Assembly (NCBI GenBank): GCA_023251435.1
Contig: JAHEYU010000023.1
Span: 1 to 40,020, forward strand
Origin: Bacteroidota bacterium
GTDB taxonomy: Bacteria; Bacteroidota; Bacteroidia; Bacteroidales; Prolixibacteraceae
DNA length: 40,020 nt
Reading direction: 5' to 3'
Under the pieces are notes generated by a model. It had not been told where the DNA came from. It did no database searches and saw only the letters and a program-made list of their open reading frames with translations. Within the stretch, counting starts at the first letter, position 1. Each line of letters starts with the position of its first letter. Below, piece after piece: positions 7,949 to 15,993 of the stretch. A program made the position numbers and the translations under genes.

Positions 7949-9661
7949 TTATTTATTTAATATTTGTGGTATCGTAAAATAAAACGTACTGCCCTTCCCC
8001 TCTTCGCTTTCAGCCCAGATTTGGCCACCGTGCTTATCGACAAATTCTTTACACAGGATCAAACCAAGGCCTGTACTGGGTTCGGCATCTGTGCCTTGAC
8101 GACTAACATTTACATCGATCCTGAAAAGATTATCAAGAATTTGCTTGCTCATTCCTATCCCAGAATCTTTTACTGAAAACAGAATAACATTTTCATCTGA
8201 CAATCTGGCTTCAACCTTAACTTCTCCACCTTGACGGGTAAATTTGATGGCATTCATCACCAGGTTTCGCATAATGGTTTTTAACATGTTTGGGTCGGCC
8301 TGTGCGGTTAATCCTTCCGGCAGGTTGACCTCTAAAATAATCATTTTATTTTCGGCAGCAAAACGGACTGATTCATCACAGTTCCCAATAAAATCTTTTA
8401 GATTTATTGATTCTGGTAGATAGGCTATACCGTCCTTCTGCAAGTGCGACCACTCCAGTAAGTTTTGTAGTAAATCGTTGGTCGATTTTGCTGTTTTATG
8501 AACAGAAAGCGTGAAATAGCGTAGATCCTCGGTTGAAAGATCGTAACTATCATCAGCCATCAAACCAGTCAGGCCTAATATCGAAGAAAAGGCGCCCCTC
8601 AAATCGTGCGAAATAATAGAGAAAAATTTGTCTTTGGTGGCATTGAGTTCGCACAAGGCCAAACGCGTGAGCTCAAGCTCTGAATATTTCCTGGCATTTG
8701 CAATAGCCAATCCACCAATTTGGCTGATAACCAGTTCCATCGGTTTATATTGAGGAATAAACTTGGGGAAGCGAACGTTGAGTACCTCGAACAGTCCCAG
8801 CGTTTCATTTTGGTGCCTAACCTCAATGGTGATGCTATCTTCAGGATTAAATATCTCTGAAGCTTGATTGGGTGTGTTCGTTTCAACTCCATTGCTATAC
8901 TGATGATAAACAAGCTGTTCGGGCGCGAAAAGCAAGTTTAGTAAATTTTTGATTTCCTGAATGATAAATTCTTCGTCGGTATGATCGATCAGATTACGGA
9001 GATGACTGAATACAAGGGAATAGTCGGCGCTTTCGCGGGCCAGCTTTGCAATCCGGCTATTCTGTGTTTTTCTTTCATTCTCATTTCTCCATTCCAAAAC
9101 AACCGAATCGAGGAATCGCTGGAGATGGTTGATTCCAACAGGCAAAATATCGTACGGAACACCCATGTATTCTGAAAGTGCGGTTAGATTGGTCAGGTAA
9201 TCACCAGGCAAACCGGTTTCTAGCAGAACAATTTTCCGGATCGATTCTCCAAAGAAGTTTTTGGCCGAATCGGAATCGAAGCCCCAATCGCGGATATGAC
9301 GGTTGTAATTGCGAAGCCATCCGTTTGAAACAAGATAATTACCTTGTTTGATGTAATGGTAAATTGTTGGCAGCGGAAAAAGAATCTCAAGGCATTGTTC
9401 GAGCCGGATAATTTCCACGTTTTTCAGATGGATATTTCTGACATTCTTTTTGCCCATGCAAGAACTTACAATTACTGCAATTTTTGAATACTGATACGGA
9501 TTGTCGCCGATAATTTCCACAATTCGCTCGTCGGTAACGAAGCAACCAGTGCAAACAGCCGGAAAACTTTTTAGAGTTACATCGGGATAGTTTCCTGCCT
9601 GCAGAATGTGGCTGATCTCTGGCGCCAGCGAATTACAAATTATTATACAAAGTCGTTCCAT
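7949..9661 (-). CDS. Histidine kinase with DUF1638-like N-terminal domain and GAF domain
   Basis: Of 570 residues, about 1-195 form an unusual N-terminal domain with cysteines at 5, 9, 37 and 40 (CTGC), 68 and 90, plus a NYLVSNGWLR motif (108-117) and IRKIVLLETGL (141-151). This resembles DUF1638, a family often found near corrinoid methyltransferase genes; I judge that match moderate. A GAF-like domain follows (about 225-325), then HisKA with H352 in ISHDLRGAFSS, ENLLEWS, N-box NLVMNAIKF, and STGLGLILC G-box to FTIP at the end. No membrane segment. The cysteines could bind metal or a cofactor. The core is closely related to that of the 15994-20391 kinase. ATG at 9661; the B12 protein gene starts 1 nt after its stop, so this kinase is its most likely partner. 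Confidence 0.9.
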   Translation of the reverse strand: MERLCIIICNSLAPEISHILQAGNYPDVTLKSFPAVCTGCFVTDERIVEIIGDNPYQYSKIAVIVSSCMGKKNVRNIHLKNVEIIRLEQCLEILFPLPTIYHYIKQGNYLVSNGWLRNYNRHIRDWGFDSDSAKNFFGESIRKIVLLETGLPGDYLTNLTALSEYMGVPYDILPVGINHLQRFLDSVVLEWRNENERKTQNSRIAKLARESADYSLVFSHLRNLIDHTDEEFIIQEIKNLLNLLFAPEQLVYHQYSNGVETNTPNQASEIFNPEDSITIEVRHQNETLGLFEVLNVRFPKFIPQYKPMELVISQIGGLAIANARKYSELELTRLALCELNATKDKFFSIISHDLRGAFSSILGLTGLMADDSYDLSTEDLRYFTLSVHKTAKSTNDLLQNLLEWSHLQKDGIAYLPESINLKDFIGNCDESVRFAAENKMIILEVNLPEGLTAQADPNMLKTIMRNLVMNAIKFTRQGGEVKVEARLSDENVILFSVKDSGIGMSKQILDNLFRIDVNVSRQGTDAEPSTGLGLILCKEFVDKHGGQIWAESEEGKGSTFYFTIPQILNK

Positions 9662-9670
9662 TTTGATATT

Positions 9671-9823
9671 TAACCGAATTTGCGGTTATTTTGTGTTCAT
9701 TAATTAGCAACGGCATTTATGCCGTTGGATAAATTGATATTAAAAATGGGCTTTAGCCCAAAATTATGACCGTATGGGCTAAAGCCCGTATTCGTTTGCA
9801 TTTTTTACATAGCCTGAAGGCTA
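9671..9823. repeat. Cluster of four small perfect hairpins (REP-like)
   Basis: Four separate inverted repeats stand in a row in the spacer upstream of the 9661 gene: TAACCG/CGGTTA (9671-9688), CAACGGCAT/ATGCCGTTG with a 2-base loop (9708-9727), GGGCTTTAGCCC/GGGCTAAAGCCC (9748-9787) and TAGCCT/AGGCTA (9810-9823). Such arrays resemble the REP/palindromic intergenic elements of Bacteroidota. The element covers part of the 518-bp gap between 9662 and 10179, where I see no open frame worth calling. It could end the upstream transcript or act as an mRNA boundary. Confidence 0.7.
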
Positions 9824-9862
9824 CGCCTAATGAAAAAGAACCAACAACCCGATAAATCCGTT

Positions 9863-10157
9863 CATTAATAAGATAATAAGGTCATATACTGGATTTTATA
9901 TACTTTCTACTGAGGTTATTTCCTTTAAAATTAGGTTTAAAAAAAACATTTGATCTCCTTTTCTTTAAACCTTATTTGCAATGGCTACCTCAGTAGAAAA
10001 TTTGCGATCACAGCCAAAACCTTATTACCTAATTTTGGCTTCATAGTATTCTGATAGTACTGGTTGTCGTATTGAACTTTCATAAATAAGGGAATAAGGT
10101 TATATCCTGTTTGTTATATACTTTCTACTGAGGTTATTTTCTTTAAAAATAAGGTTT
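9863..10157. repeat. Two ~76-bp direct repeats flanking one inverted partial copy
   Basis: Copies at 9863-9938 and 10081-10157 share the order AATAAGG, TATATACTTTCTACTGAGG, TTAT, CTTTAAAA and a terminal AGGTTT, with scattered differences. A shorter copy lies between them on the other strand at 9967-10003, containing ACCTCAGTAG and AAACCTTATTTG. The core CTACTGAGGT is present in all three (9907-9916, 10125-10134, and inverted 9987-9996). The element sits directly downstream of the MtaA-like gene and upstream of the 9661 gene. I recognise no transposase or known IS end; it could be a non-autonomous mobile element or a repeated regulator target. Confidence 0.7.
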
Positions 10158-10179
10158 TTTCATGCCATTCTATTTGGTT

Positions 10180-11223
10180 TTATCCGACGGTCTCTTCGTA
10201 AACCCCGTGGGTATGAACTGCTTCCGAAACGGCCATCAGCACCTCGTCGGATACCTGAAATGGTATTTCGCCGTGGTTGTCGGAAAGGATAAAACCTCCG
10301 CCAGGCGCTGCTATCTCAATCACTTTCCGAACATTTTCGGTGGCCTCTTCGGTTGTCCAGCGGCGCATTTCAATGCCATTGAGATTGCCCAGAAGTGTGA
10401 GTTTATTTTTATAGGCTTTTTTGAGTTTTGACAAATCTTCCATCGAACTTATTCCAACCACTGCTGTGCCGGTTTGCGGAACGAGGTCGGCAATTGGAAG
10501 ACAATTACCTGATGCAAAATGCGTTGCCGTTGGCCCGTTAAGCCGCGACAAGGTTTGTTGTGCAATGCGGAAGCCGGTTTCAAGATAAAGCTCCCGCGGA
10601 ATAATGGTCGAAGAAGAAACAGGGTCGAAATAACAAATGGCCGTAGCGCCGGCAGCCAACTGGGCATTGCTCCACTCCACGCAAAACTCCATGTTTACGT
10701 GCATCAGGTGATCGAACAGGTCTTTCCGGTAGTGCATTATCTCCAGGTATTTTTCGAATCCCATTTGCATTATAGGCAACGAAAATGGCGACATGGCCAC
10801 CCCAATGATGGGGATTTCACTTTTAGCTTTTTTCTTCAACTTTTCAATAGCGAAAAGTACTTTGTGCAGCATTTTCGATTCGCTTATTTTAGGCGGTTCC
10901 AATTCAAGTATTTTTTCGATGTTCTGGATAAAAGGCAAACCTGTATTGGGAGGACCATCCTCACTGTAAATCACTTCGCCACCAAAGGCTTCAATTTCGA
11001 GCGGGGCGTAAAAGAAAGCATAAAAACAATCGTTGCGGTATTTTTTCTGTAACCTGAGTTGCCCTTCTACCACATTTTCGCCTTTCGAAAAATAGTCTTT
11101 AATGCTCATTCCCAATTCTTTTGCACCATGCATGGTAAGCAGCAGAAATTGGGGAACGCGATCAGGTTCGTTGTGCCCCAAGGTAGTGAGCACCCGTTCC
11201 ATTGATGTCATTTTTGTCTTCAT
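10180..11223 (-). CDS. Uroporphyrinogen decarboxylase / MtaA-CmuA family protein, atypical metal site
   Basis: The 347-residue protein has the family opening (MTSMERVLTTLGHNEPDRVP), GVAMSPFSLP (141-150), FDPVSSS (199-205), and the C-terminal LGNLNG and GGGFILSDNH blocks of a UroD-like TIM barrel. Members that move methyl groups between corrinoid proteins and thiols bind zinc through an HxC motif and a distal Cys. Here the HxC position reads H235-F-A237 and the distal site reads SDNHGEIP (314-321), so the usual Cys ligands are missing. It may use other ligands (for example H235, D315, H317) or act without thiol chemistry. Its ATG overlaps the corrinoid-protein stop by 4 bp (ATGA), a strong sign of coupled translation. 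No methyltransferase-I gene is nearby, which argues against a plain catabolic role. Confidence 0.88.
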   Translation of the reverse strand: MKTKMTSMERVLTTLGHNEPDRVPQFLLLTMHGAKELGMSIKDYFSKGENVVEGQLRLQKKYRNDCFYAFFYAPLEIEAFGGEVIYSEDGPPNTGLPFIQNIEKILELEPPKISESKMLHKVLFAIEKLKKKAKSEIPIIGVAMSPFSLPIMQMGFEKYLEIMHYRKDLFDHLMHVNMEFCVEWSNAQLAAGATAICYFDPVSSSTIIPRELYLETGFRIAQQTLSRLNGPTATHFASGNCLPIADLVPQTGTAVVGISSMEDLSKLKKAYKNKLTLLGNLNGIEMRRWTTEEATENVRKVIEIAAPGGGFILSDNHGEIPFQVSDEVLMAVSEAVHTHGVYEETVG

Positions 11224-11861
11224 CCCATTTCCTCCACGAGTTTAGTTACCATTTGAATAGCTTCCGACGAATCTTTTCCAAAACCATCGGCGCCCACTTC
11301 TTTCCAAAGTTCTGCATCGAAGCGGAACGGTGCTCCGCCCACCAAAATTTTTACATCAACATCTTTCAGTTTTTCCTTCAATTCTTTGATATGAAGGGCT
11401 GATGGTAGCATCAATACCGACAGTAGCATAATCCGGATTTGTTCCTTTTTGATTGTCTCAACTAACTTGTCGATTGAAAGTCCTCCGCCCAGATCAGTCA
11501 ATTCGAAGCCTGAAGCCCGGAGCGATGAATACACAATTCGCTTGCCCAGTAAATGGTAATCTTCGAATACGCCAATGGCCATTTTGGGCTGATGAATGCG
11601 AACCGGACTTTGGGGCGGAAGAATTTTATCGATCAGTTCTTCGCAAATAATCCCACTCATATACACCTGCGAAAGCGCAACCGAGCCATCTTCCCAGTCG
11701 TCACCAATTTTTTTCAGTGTAGCTGTAATAATCTTACTTGCTATCTCAATGGCGCTTCCTTTCCCGGATGCCTCCATCAGCAGTTTTTCGGCTGCCTCTT
11801 TGTCGAGCAACAACAGCGATCGCTCCAACTCATCACAGTAAAACTTTATATTTTCCATCAT
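11220..11861 (-). CDS. Corrinoid-binding protein, MtaC/MtbC/MetH-like
   Basis: The 213-residue protein has a helical cap (about 1-85) and a B12-binding domain (about 92-213) with D101-x-H103-x2-G106, then 41 residues to S148-V-L150 and G175-G176 (VGGAPF). This is the standard base-off/His-on motif, with H103 as lower axial ligand. The length matches small corrinoid shuttle proteins of methanol, methylamine or methoxy-aryl methyltransferase systems. It starts 8 bp after the stop of the 8xPAS kinase and overlaps the MtaA-like gene, so kinase, corrinoid protein and MtaA-like protein form one transcription unit. It differs from the second B12 protein (7288-7947), which has ExHxxG and the W-x9-EH cap. 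Likely role: methyl or corrinoid carrier whose state is read by the signalling proteins (inference). Confidence 0.92.
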   Translation of the reverse strand: MMENIKFYCDELERSLLLLDKEAAEKLLMEASGKGSAIEIASKIITATLKKIGDDWEDGSVALSQVYMSGIICEELIDKILPPQSPVRIHQPKMAIGVFEDYHLLGKRIVYSSLRASGFELTDLGGGLSIDKLVETIKKEQIRIMLLSVLMLPSALHIKELKEKLKDVDVKILVGGAPFRFDAELWKEVGADGFGKDSSEAIQMVTKLVEEMG

Positions 11862-11869
11862 TTAAGATT

Positions 11870-14800
11870 TTATTGTTTTGGTAACGTAAAATAAAAGGTA
11901 CTGCCTTTTCCAACTTCGCTTTCGACCCAGATTTTACCTCCCATTAATTCAATCAGTTTTTTCGAGATGGCCAGCCCAAGTCCGTTCCCACCATATTTGC
12001 GTGTGTACGATGCCTCTACCTGACGGAAGCGGTCGAATATCTTTTCATGGTAGTCGGCAGGAATGCCAATTCCAGTATCTTTAACGTAAAACTCAATCAT
12101 CCTGTCAGATTGCCTGCATCCTATTTCGATGTATCCCTGGGCTGTAAATTTCAACGCGTTTCCAATCAGATTATTAAACACCTGAAACAAACGTTCTTTA
12201 TCGGCAGATACAACTACCGGTTCGTTGGATGATTTACATGCACAAATACACTTTAGTGATAGTTGCTTTTCTTTTGCGTTGATTTCGTGCATAATCGTTA
12301 GGTCGTCAAGAAGTTGAGCGACCTTGAAACTGGAGGTGCGTATGGTGATTTCACCCGATTCAATTTTTGAAATGTCAACAATATCGCTGATGATAGTCAA
12401 CAGGTTATTCCCATTGGTAACAATGTGGCTAACAAACGTATTTTTCATTTCTGCATCATAAGCCTCATCGCCCAATAATTCAGAAAAACCAATAATACTA
12501 TTGAGTGGTGTGCGTATCTCGTGGCTCATGTTGGCGAGGAAGGCAGATTTCAGCCGATCACTTTCTTCGGCTCTTTCTTTTGCTGCAATCAGATCTGCTT
12601 CCATTTGTTTACGCAAACTAATGTCTTCTTTAATAGCGATATAATTGATAATTTCTCCTTTATCGTTCTTAATGGATGTCATGGTAGCCCACTCCCAATA
12701 CAAATCACCGTTTTTCTTTTGATTCAGGAATTCGCCCCTCCAAACATCTCCACTTTGCAGGGTCTGCCAAACCTGCCTGTAAACTTCATCAGGCATTTTT
12801 CCCGATTTTAAAATTCGTGGATTTTTCCCGATTACTTCCTCGGCTGAATAACCGGTGATTTCAGTAAATTTTGGGTTGACATACTCAATGCTTCCATCTA
12901 AGTCGGTTATTACAATCGTCGACGGACTTTGCTCAATACTTTTGTTCAGTTTGCTGATTTGTGCTTCGGCTTTCTTTCGATCGGTAATATCCTGAACAAT
13001 CCCATGCAGCAAACTTGGCTTGCCATTTTGGTCGAATTCAATGTCACCGGCCTCTGCCCAAACTACGCGAATTGATCCATCTTCCCAAATCACCCTGTAT
13101 TCAAGAGAAATTGGCTTTGACTCCTTAACAACAGATGCATTGCTCTTAAATACTTTTTCCTGATCGTCGGGGTGAATGCGTAAATGAATAACCTCGTTCA
13201 AGTCGCCGGTGAAAGTTGATTTATCAATTCCAAAAATGCGGTACATTTCGTCGGACCATATCAGCTTGTTGGTTTTAATGTTCCATATCCAGTTCCCCAC
13301 ATGAGCCACCTGTTGTGCACGTTTAAGTTCTTTTTCCGACTGAAGGATTTTTTCTTCCGCCTTTTTACGTTCAGAAATATCGCGCATGGAATCCATTATA
13401 TAAGCAGGAACGCCATCGGCATCAGTGACCAGTGACAGGTTAAACTCGGCCCAAAAAGTGCTGCCATCGCGACGAACCACTTCGGACTCAATGTTCTTTA
13501 ATTGTCCGGCAGCAAAAAACTCATCGGATAAGGACCAGAACATTTCATGGTATTTGGGCGCTATCAATGAATATGCGTTGATTCCAATCAGATCGGTAAA
13601 CAAATTTACCCCGATCATTTCGGCCTTGTGCTGGTTGGCAAACAGAATGTTGCCTTCCAGATCGAGCAGGGATATTCCGTCGGGCGATGACTCAACCAAA
13701 GTCCTGAATTTCTTTTCACTTTCCTTGATTTCGATTTCAGCCAGCTTAATTTGGGTAATATCGCGCTGAATTCCAAAATGCCCGGTAATTCGCCCTTCGG
13801 CGTCGTACAGGCAAATGTAGTCACCTTCTATAACGATAGGCTCTCCATTCAATTTGCGTTCGTCGGTAATGGTATGCAGTTTTCCATCGTTGTACAACTT
13901 TCTCCATTGATCTTTTCCATGCGCAACATTATGCGCAAAAAAATCAGCAGGAGTGAGATTCATAAAATCGGTTTCAGCTGCTTCGTATTGATCGAGCATG
14001 GCCTGATTGATTTTCGTAATCTTCTGGTGCGAAAAAGCATGGTCGAGTAATTTCTCTTTGTTAGCTTCTTCGTTCCAATTAATGGGTTCATCCAGCATCA
14101 TAAAAAAGAAACCATCAAGCGACTGGTTGAAAAACGCATCCATTTTTTGGTTAACTTCCAGAATAACCGCTTCAGCCTGTTTTCTTTCAGTAATATCACG
14201 GATTATTCCGCCAATCCCCTTTTTGCTCCCCCGCAAGTGCAAGGGGAATTTGGTCGTTTCATAGATACGATCGCCCAATTGCTCTTCAACAGTAAACGCT
14301 TCGCTGGCCTCCAATGCTTTTTTATCGGACGATTTGCAGGGGATGATTTTCATTTGATCCGTTAATTCCTCGTCTGTTTTGCCGATCAATTCAACAGGAG
14401 TTTTTCCGAAAAAAGCAGCCATCGCATTGTTGGCCATCAAATACCGGCGATGTTCGTCTTTTACAAAAATCATGTCGATGTCGGCATTTATAAATGCACT
14501 GTACCTCTCTTCGCTTTCTCGAAGCTGTTCTTCTGTTCTTTTTCGTTTAGTTATATCGCGCACTACTCCCTGAAGCCTCCCGTCTTTCAACATTTTCCCG
14601 CTAATTTCAACATGAATCACACTTCCATCCTTGCATGTAAGTTGACGTTCGGCAAGTACTTGTGGCTGCTCTTTTAGTTCTTTATATTTTATTGGATTAG
14701 CGGTAATACCTTCCTCTCCAACTAAATCTTTAATGTTCATTTTCAGAATTTCCTCACGCGAATACCCAACCATTTTGCACCCGGCTGTATTTACATCCAG

Positions 14801-15775
14801 GTAATTCCCTTCACGATCAGTAATAAAAATACCATCGGAAGCTTGTTCAAACAATGTACGGTATTGATATTCGCTCAAGTTTAATTGCTTATCACTTTGA
14901 GCCCTTTTGGTAATGTCGTTGATAATTGCCAGGAACAAAGGCCGTTCACCCTGGTGGTCAAGCTGCAAGTGCACTTCAACGGGATACAAGGTTCCGTTTT
15001 TACGGCGATGAAAAGTTTCGAACACCAACTTTTTTTCCAGGCCCGAAAGCAATGGCTCCACTGCTTTTCTGAAGGAATCTTCAGTGTATTCAGGTTTTAT
15101 GTCGTACGGAGTCAGCGATTTTATTTCTTCGGAAGTATAGCCGAGGTTTTCGAGCGCACCTTTGTTTAGATGCTCGAATTTGAATGTTTCAGCATCGAAA
15201 ATATAAATCTCATTCAGGCTGTTCTCGATAATATTCAGCAACCTGAATTGTTCCTGTTCGGCCTTTTTCCGCCGTGTGATGTTTTTGACAGAAGTAATAA
15301 AATACAAAGGATTCAGCTCTGCATCGCGTTGCAGAAAGGTGGAAACTTCAGCATAAACGATTTCACAGTTTTTATGGATATACCTTTTCTCGAAGGTTGC
15401 CTTATCGAGTTTGCCGGACAATAAATCGGAAGTAATGCTATCGGTAAATTGTTCGTCGTCATTGTGGCTTATGTATCTCCAGTTTTTATTGACCAGCTCT
15501 TCGTGACTATACCCCAGCATAGCGCAAAACGCCTGATTTACCTGCAAAGAACCATCAATACCGGTTATCGACATGCCTAATGGCGAATGCTCAAAAACAA
15601 AACGAAACCGTTGCTCACTTTCGAGAAGTGTAGCCCGAATTCTCACCTCACTTTCAGGCAAGGTTTTTTCGTCTAACGACTGTTTGTTAATAACATGTTT
15701 TTGCTTTTCTGCTTTCCCTTCATTCGTCCGGTTGGATTTTCCTGAATGGTTAGAATCAGATAGGTTAGAACTCAT
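11870..15775 (-). CDS. Soluble multi-PAS histidine kinase (8 PAS domains)
   Basis: The 1301-residue protein has about eight PAS/PAC repeats (roughly residues 50-1060), each ending in a DITxRKxAE-type linker, and a kinase core with H1085 in SHEIRTPLN, NNLIGNALKF, DTGIGIP and GGNGLGLAIS. The fifth PAS is an unusual variant (SLDGFFFMMLDEPINW, GDYICLYD) shared with the 33206-38497 kinase. The eighth (ITGYS..E, KNPRILKSG, EWATMTSI) is like flavin/redox PAS domains of the NifL type and also recurs in other kinases here. No membrane segment or receiver. It is the first gene of a unit with the corrinoid and MtaA-like proteins, so it is a prime candidate to sense their state. ATG 15775 is supported by an AGGAGGAG site 5 nt upstream. 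Confidence 0.93.
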   Translation of the reverse strand: MSSNLSDSNHSGKSNRTNEGKAEKQKHVINKQSLDEKTLPESEVRIRATLLESEQRFRFVFEHSPLGMSITGIDGSLQVNQAFCAMLGYSHEELVNKNWRYISHNDDEQFTDSITSDLLSGKLDKATFEKRYIHKNCEIVYAEVSTFLQRDAELNPLYFITSVKNITRRKKAEQEQFRLLNIIENSLNEIYIFDAETFKFEHLNKGALENLGYTSEEIKSLTPYDIKPEYTEDSFRKAVEPLLSGLEKKLVFETFHRRKNGTLYPVEVHLQLDHQGERPLFLAIINDITKRAQSDKQLNLSEYQYRTLFEQASDGIFITDREGNYLDVNTAGCKMVGYSREEILKMNIKDLVGEEGITANPIKYKELKEQPQVLAERQLTCKDGSVIHVEISGKMLKDGRLQGVVRDITKRKRTEEQLRESEERYSAFINADIDMIFVKDEHRRYLMANNAMAAFFGKTPVELIGKTDEELTDQMKIIPCKSSDKKALEASEAFTVEEQLGDRIYETTKFPLHLRGSKKGIGGIIRDITERKQAEAVILEVNQKMDAFFNQSLDGFFFMMLDEPINWNEEANKEKLLDHAFSHQKITKINQAMLDQYEAAETDFMNLTPADFFAHNVAHGKDQWRKLYNDGKLHTITDERKLNGEPIVIEGDYICLYDAEGRITGHFGIQRDITQIKLAEIEIKESEKKFRTLVESSPDGISLLDLEGNILFANQHKAEMIGVNLFTDLIGINAYSLIAPKYHEMFWSLSDEFFAAGQLKNIESEVVRRDGSTFWAEFNLSLVTDADGVPAYIMDSMRDISERKKAEEKILQSEKELKRAQQVAHVGNWIWNIKTNKLIWSDEMYRIFGIDKSTFTGDLNEVIHLRIHPDDQEKVFKSNASVVKESKPISLEYRVIWEDGSIRVVWAEAGDIEFDQNGKPSLLHGIVQDITDRKKAEAQISKLNKSIEQSPSTIVITDLDGSIEYVNPKFTEITGYSAEEVIGKNPRILKSGKMPDEVYRQVWQTLQSGDVWRGEFLNQKKNGDLYWEWATMTSIKNDKGEIINYIAIKEDISLRKQMEADLIAAKERAEESDRLKSAFLANMSHEIRTPLNSIIGFSELLGDEAYDAEMKNTFVSHIVTNGNNLLTIISDIVDISKIESGEITIRTSSFKVAQLLDDLTIMHEINAKEKQLSLKCICACKSSNEPVVVSADKERLFQVFNNLIGNALKFTAQGYIEIGCRQSDRMIEFYVKDTGIGIPADYHEKIFDRFRQVEASYTRKYGGNGLGLAISKKLIELMGGKIWVESEVGKGSTFYFTLPKQ

Positions 15776-15780
15776 ATTAT

Positions 15781-15788
15781 CTCCTCCT
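15781..15788 (-). promoter_or_regulatory. Strong Shine-Dalgarno site of the 8xPAS kinase
   Basis: Reading on the minus strand, AGGAGGAG is followed by ATAAT and then the ATG at 15775. Bacteroidota genes often lack a strong Shine-Dalgarno, so this stands out and fixes the start. Confidence 0.75.
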
Positions 15789-15865
15789 GAGTTAATATGA
15801 AACTATTCAAGTTCCATAAGTTTAGATGTTCCCTTTTTCAGGTTTAAATCTAGTAATTTTTCAAC

Positions 15866-15901
15866 AAAAAAGCAGACCTGCGAATGCAAGCCTGCTTTTT
15901 T
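15866..15901 (-). terminator. Rho-independent terminator after the 8xPAS+GAF kinase
   Basis: AAAAAAGCAG (15866-15875) pairs perfectly with CTGCTTTTTT (15892-15901), and the inner CCTGC/GCAAG stretch extends the stem with mismatches. In minus-strand RNA the hairpin is followed by a U-rich run, ending the unit whose last gene stops at 15994. The A and T tracts on both sides make it potentially bidirectional. It separates unit B from the kinase-corrinoid unit starting at 15775. Confidence 0.85.
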
Positions 15902-15993
15902 GTTTAAGATTTTGGATAAAAGATTTATCGAACCGTTTTGCCCAATACTTCGGCCAATTGAGATTTTTTCTGTTTGCTGAATTTTCACCCGGT

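Noticed and set aside
9662-10179. Riboswitch (cobalamin) between the two corrinoid units
   Set aside because: The spacer is made of small hairpins and repeats; I could not find the conserved B12-box words of a cobalamin riboswitch, so I do not call one.
10162-11894. Plus-strand open frames antisense to the MtaA-like and corrinoid genes
   Set aside because: They are mirror frames of well-supported genes, with Phe/Cys/Ser-rich composition and no domain pattern.
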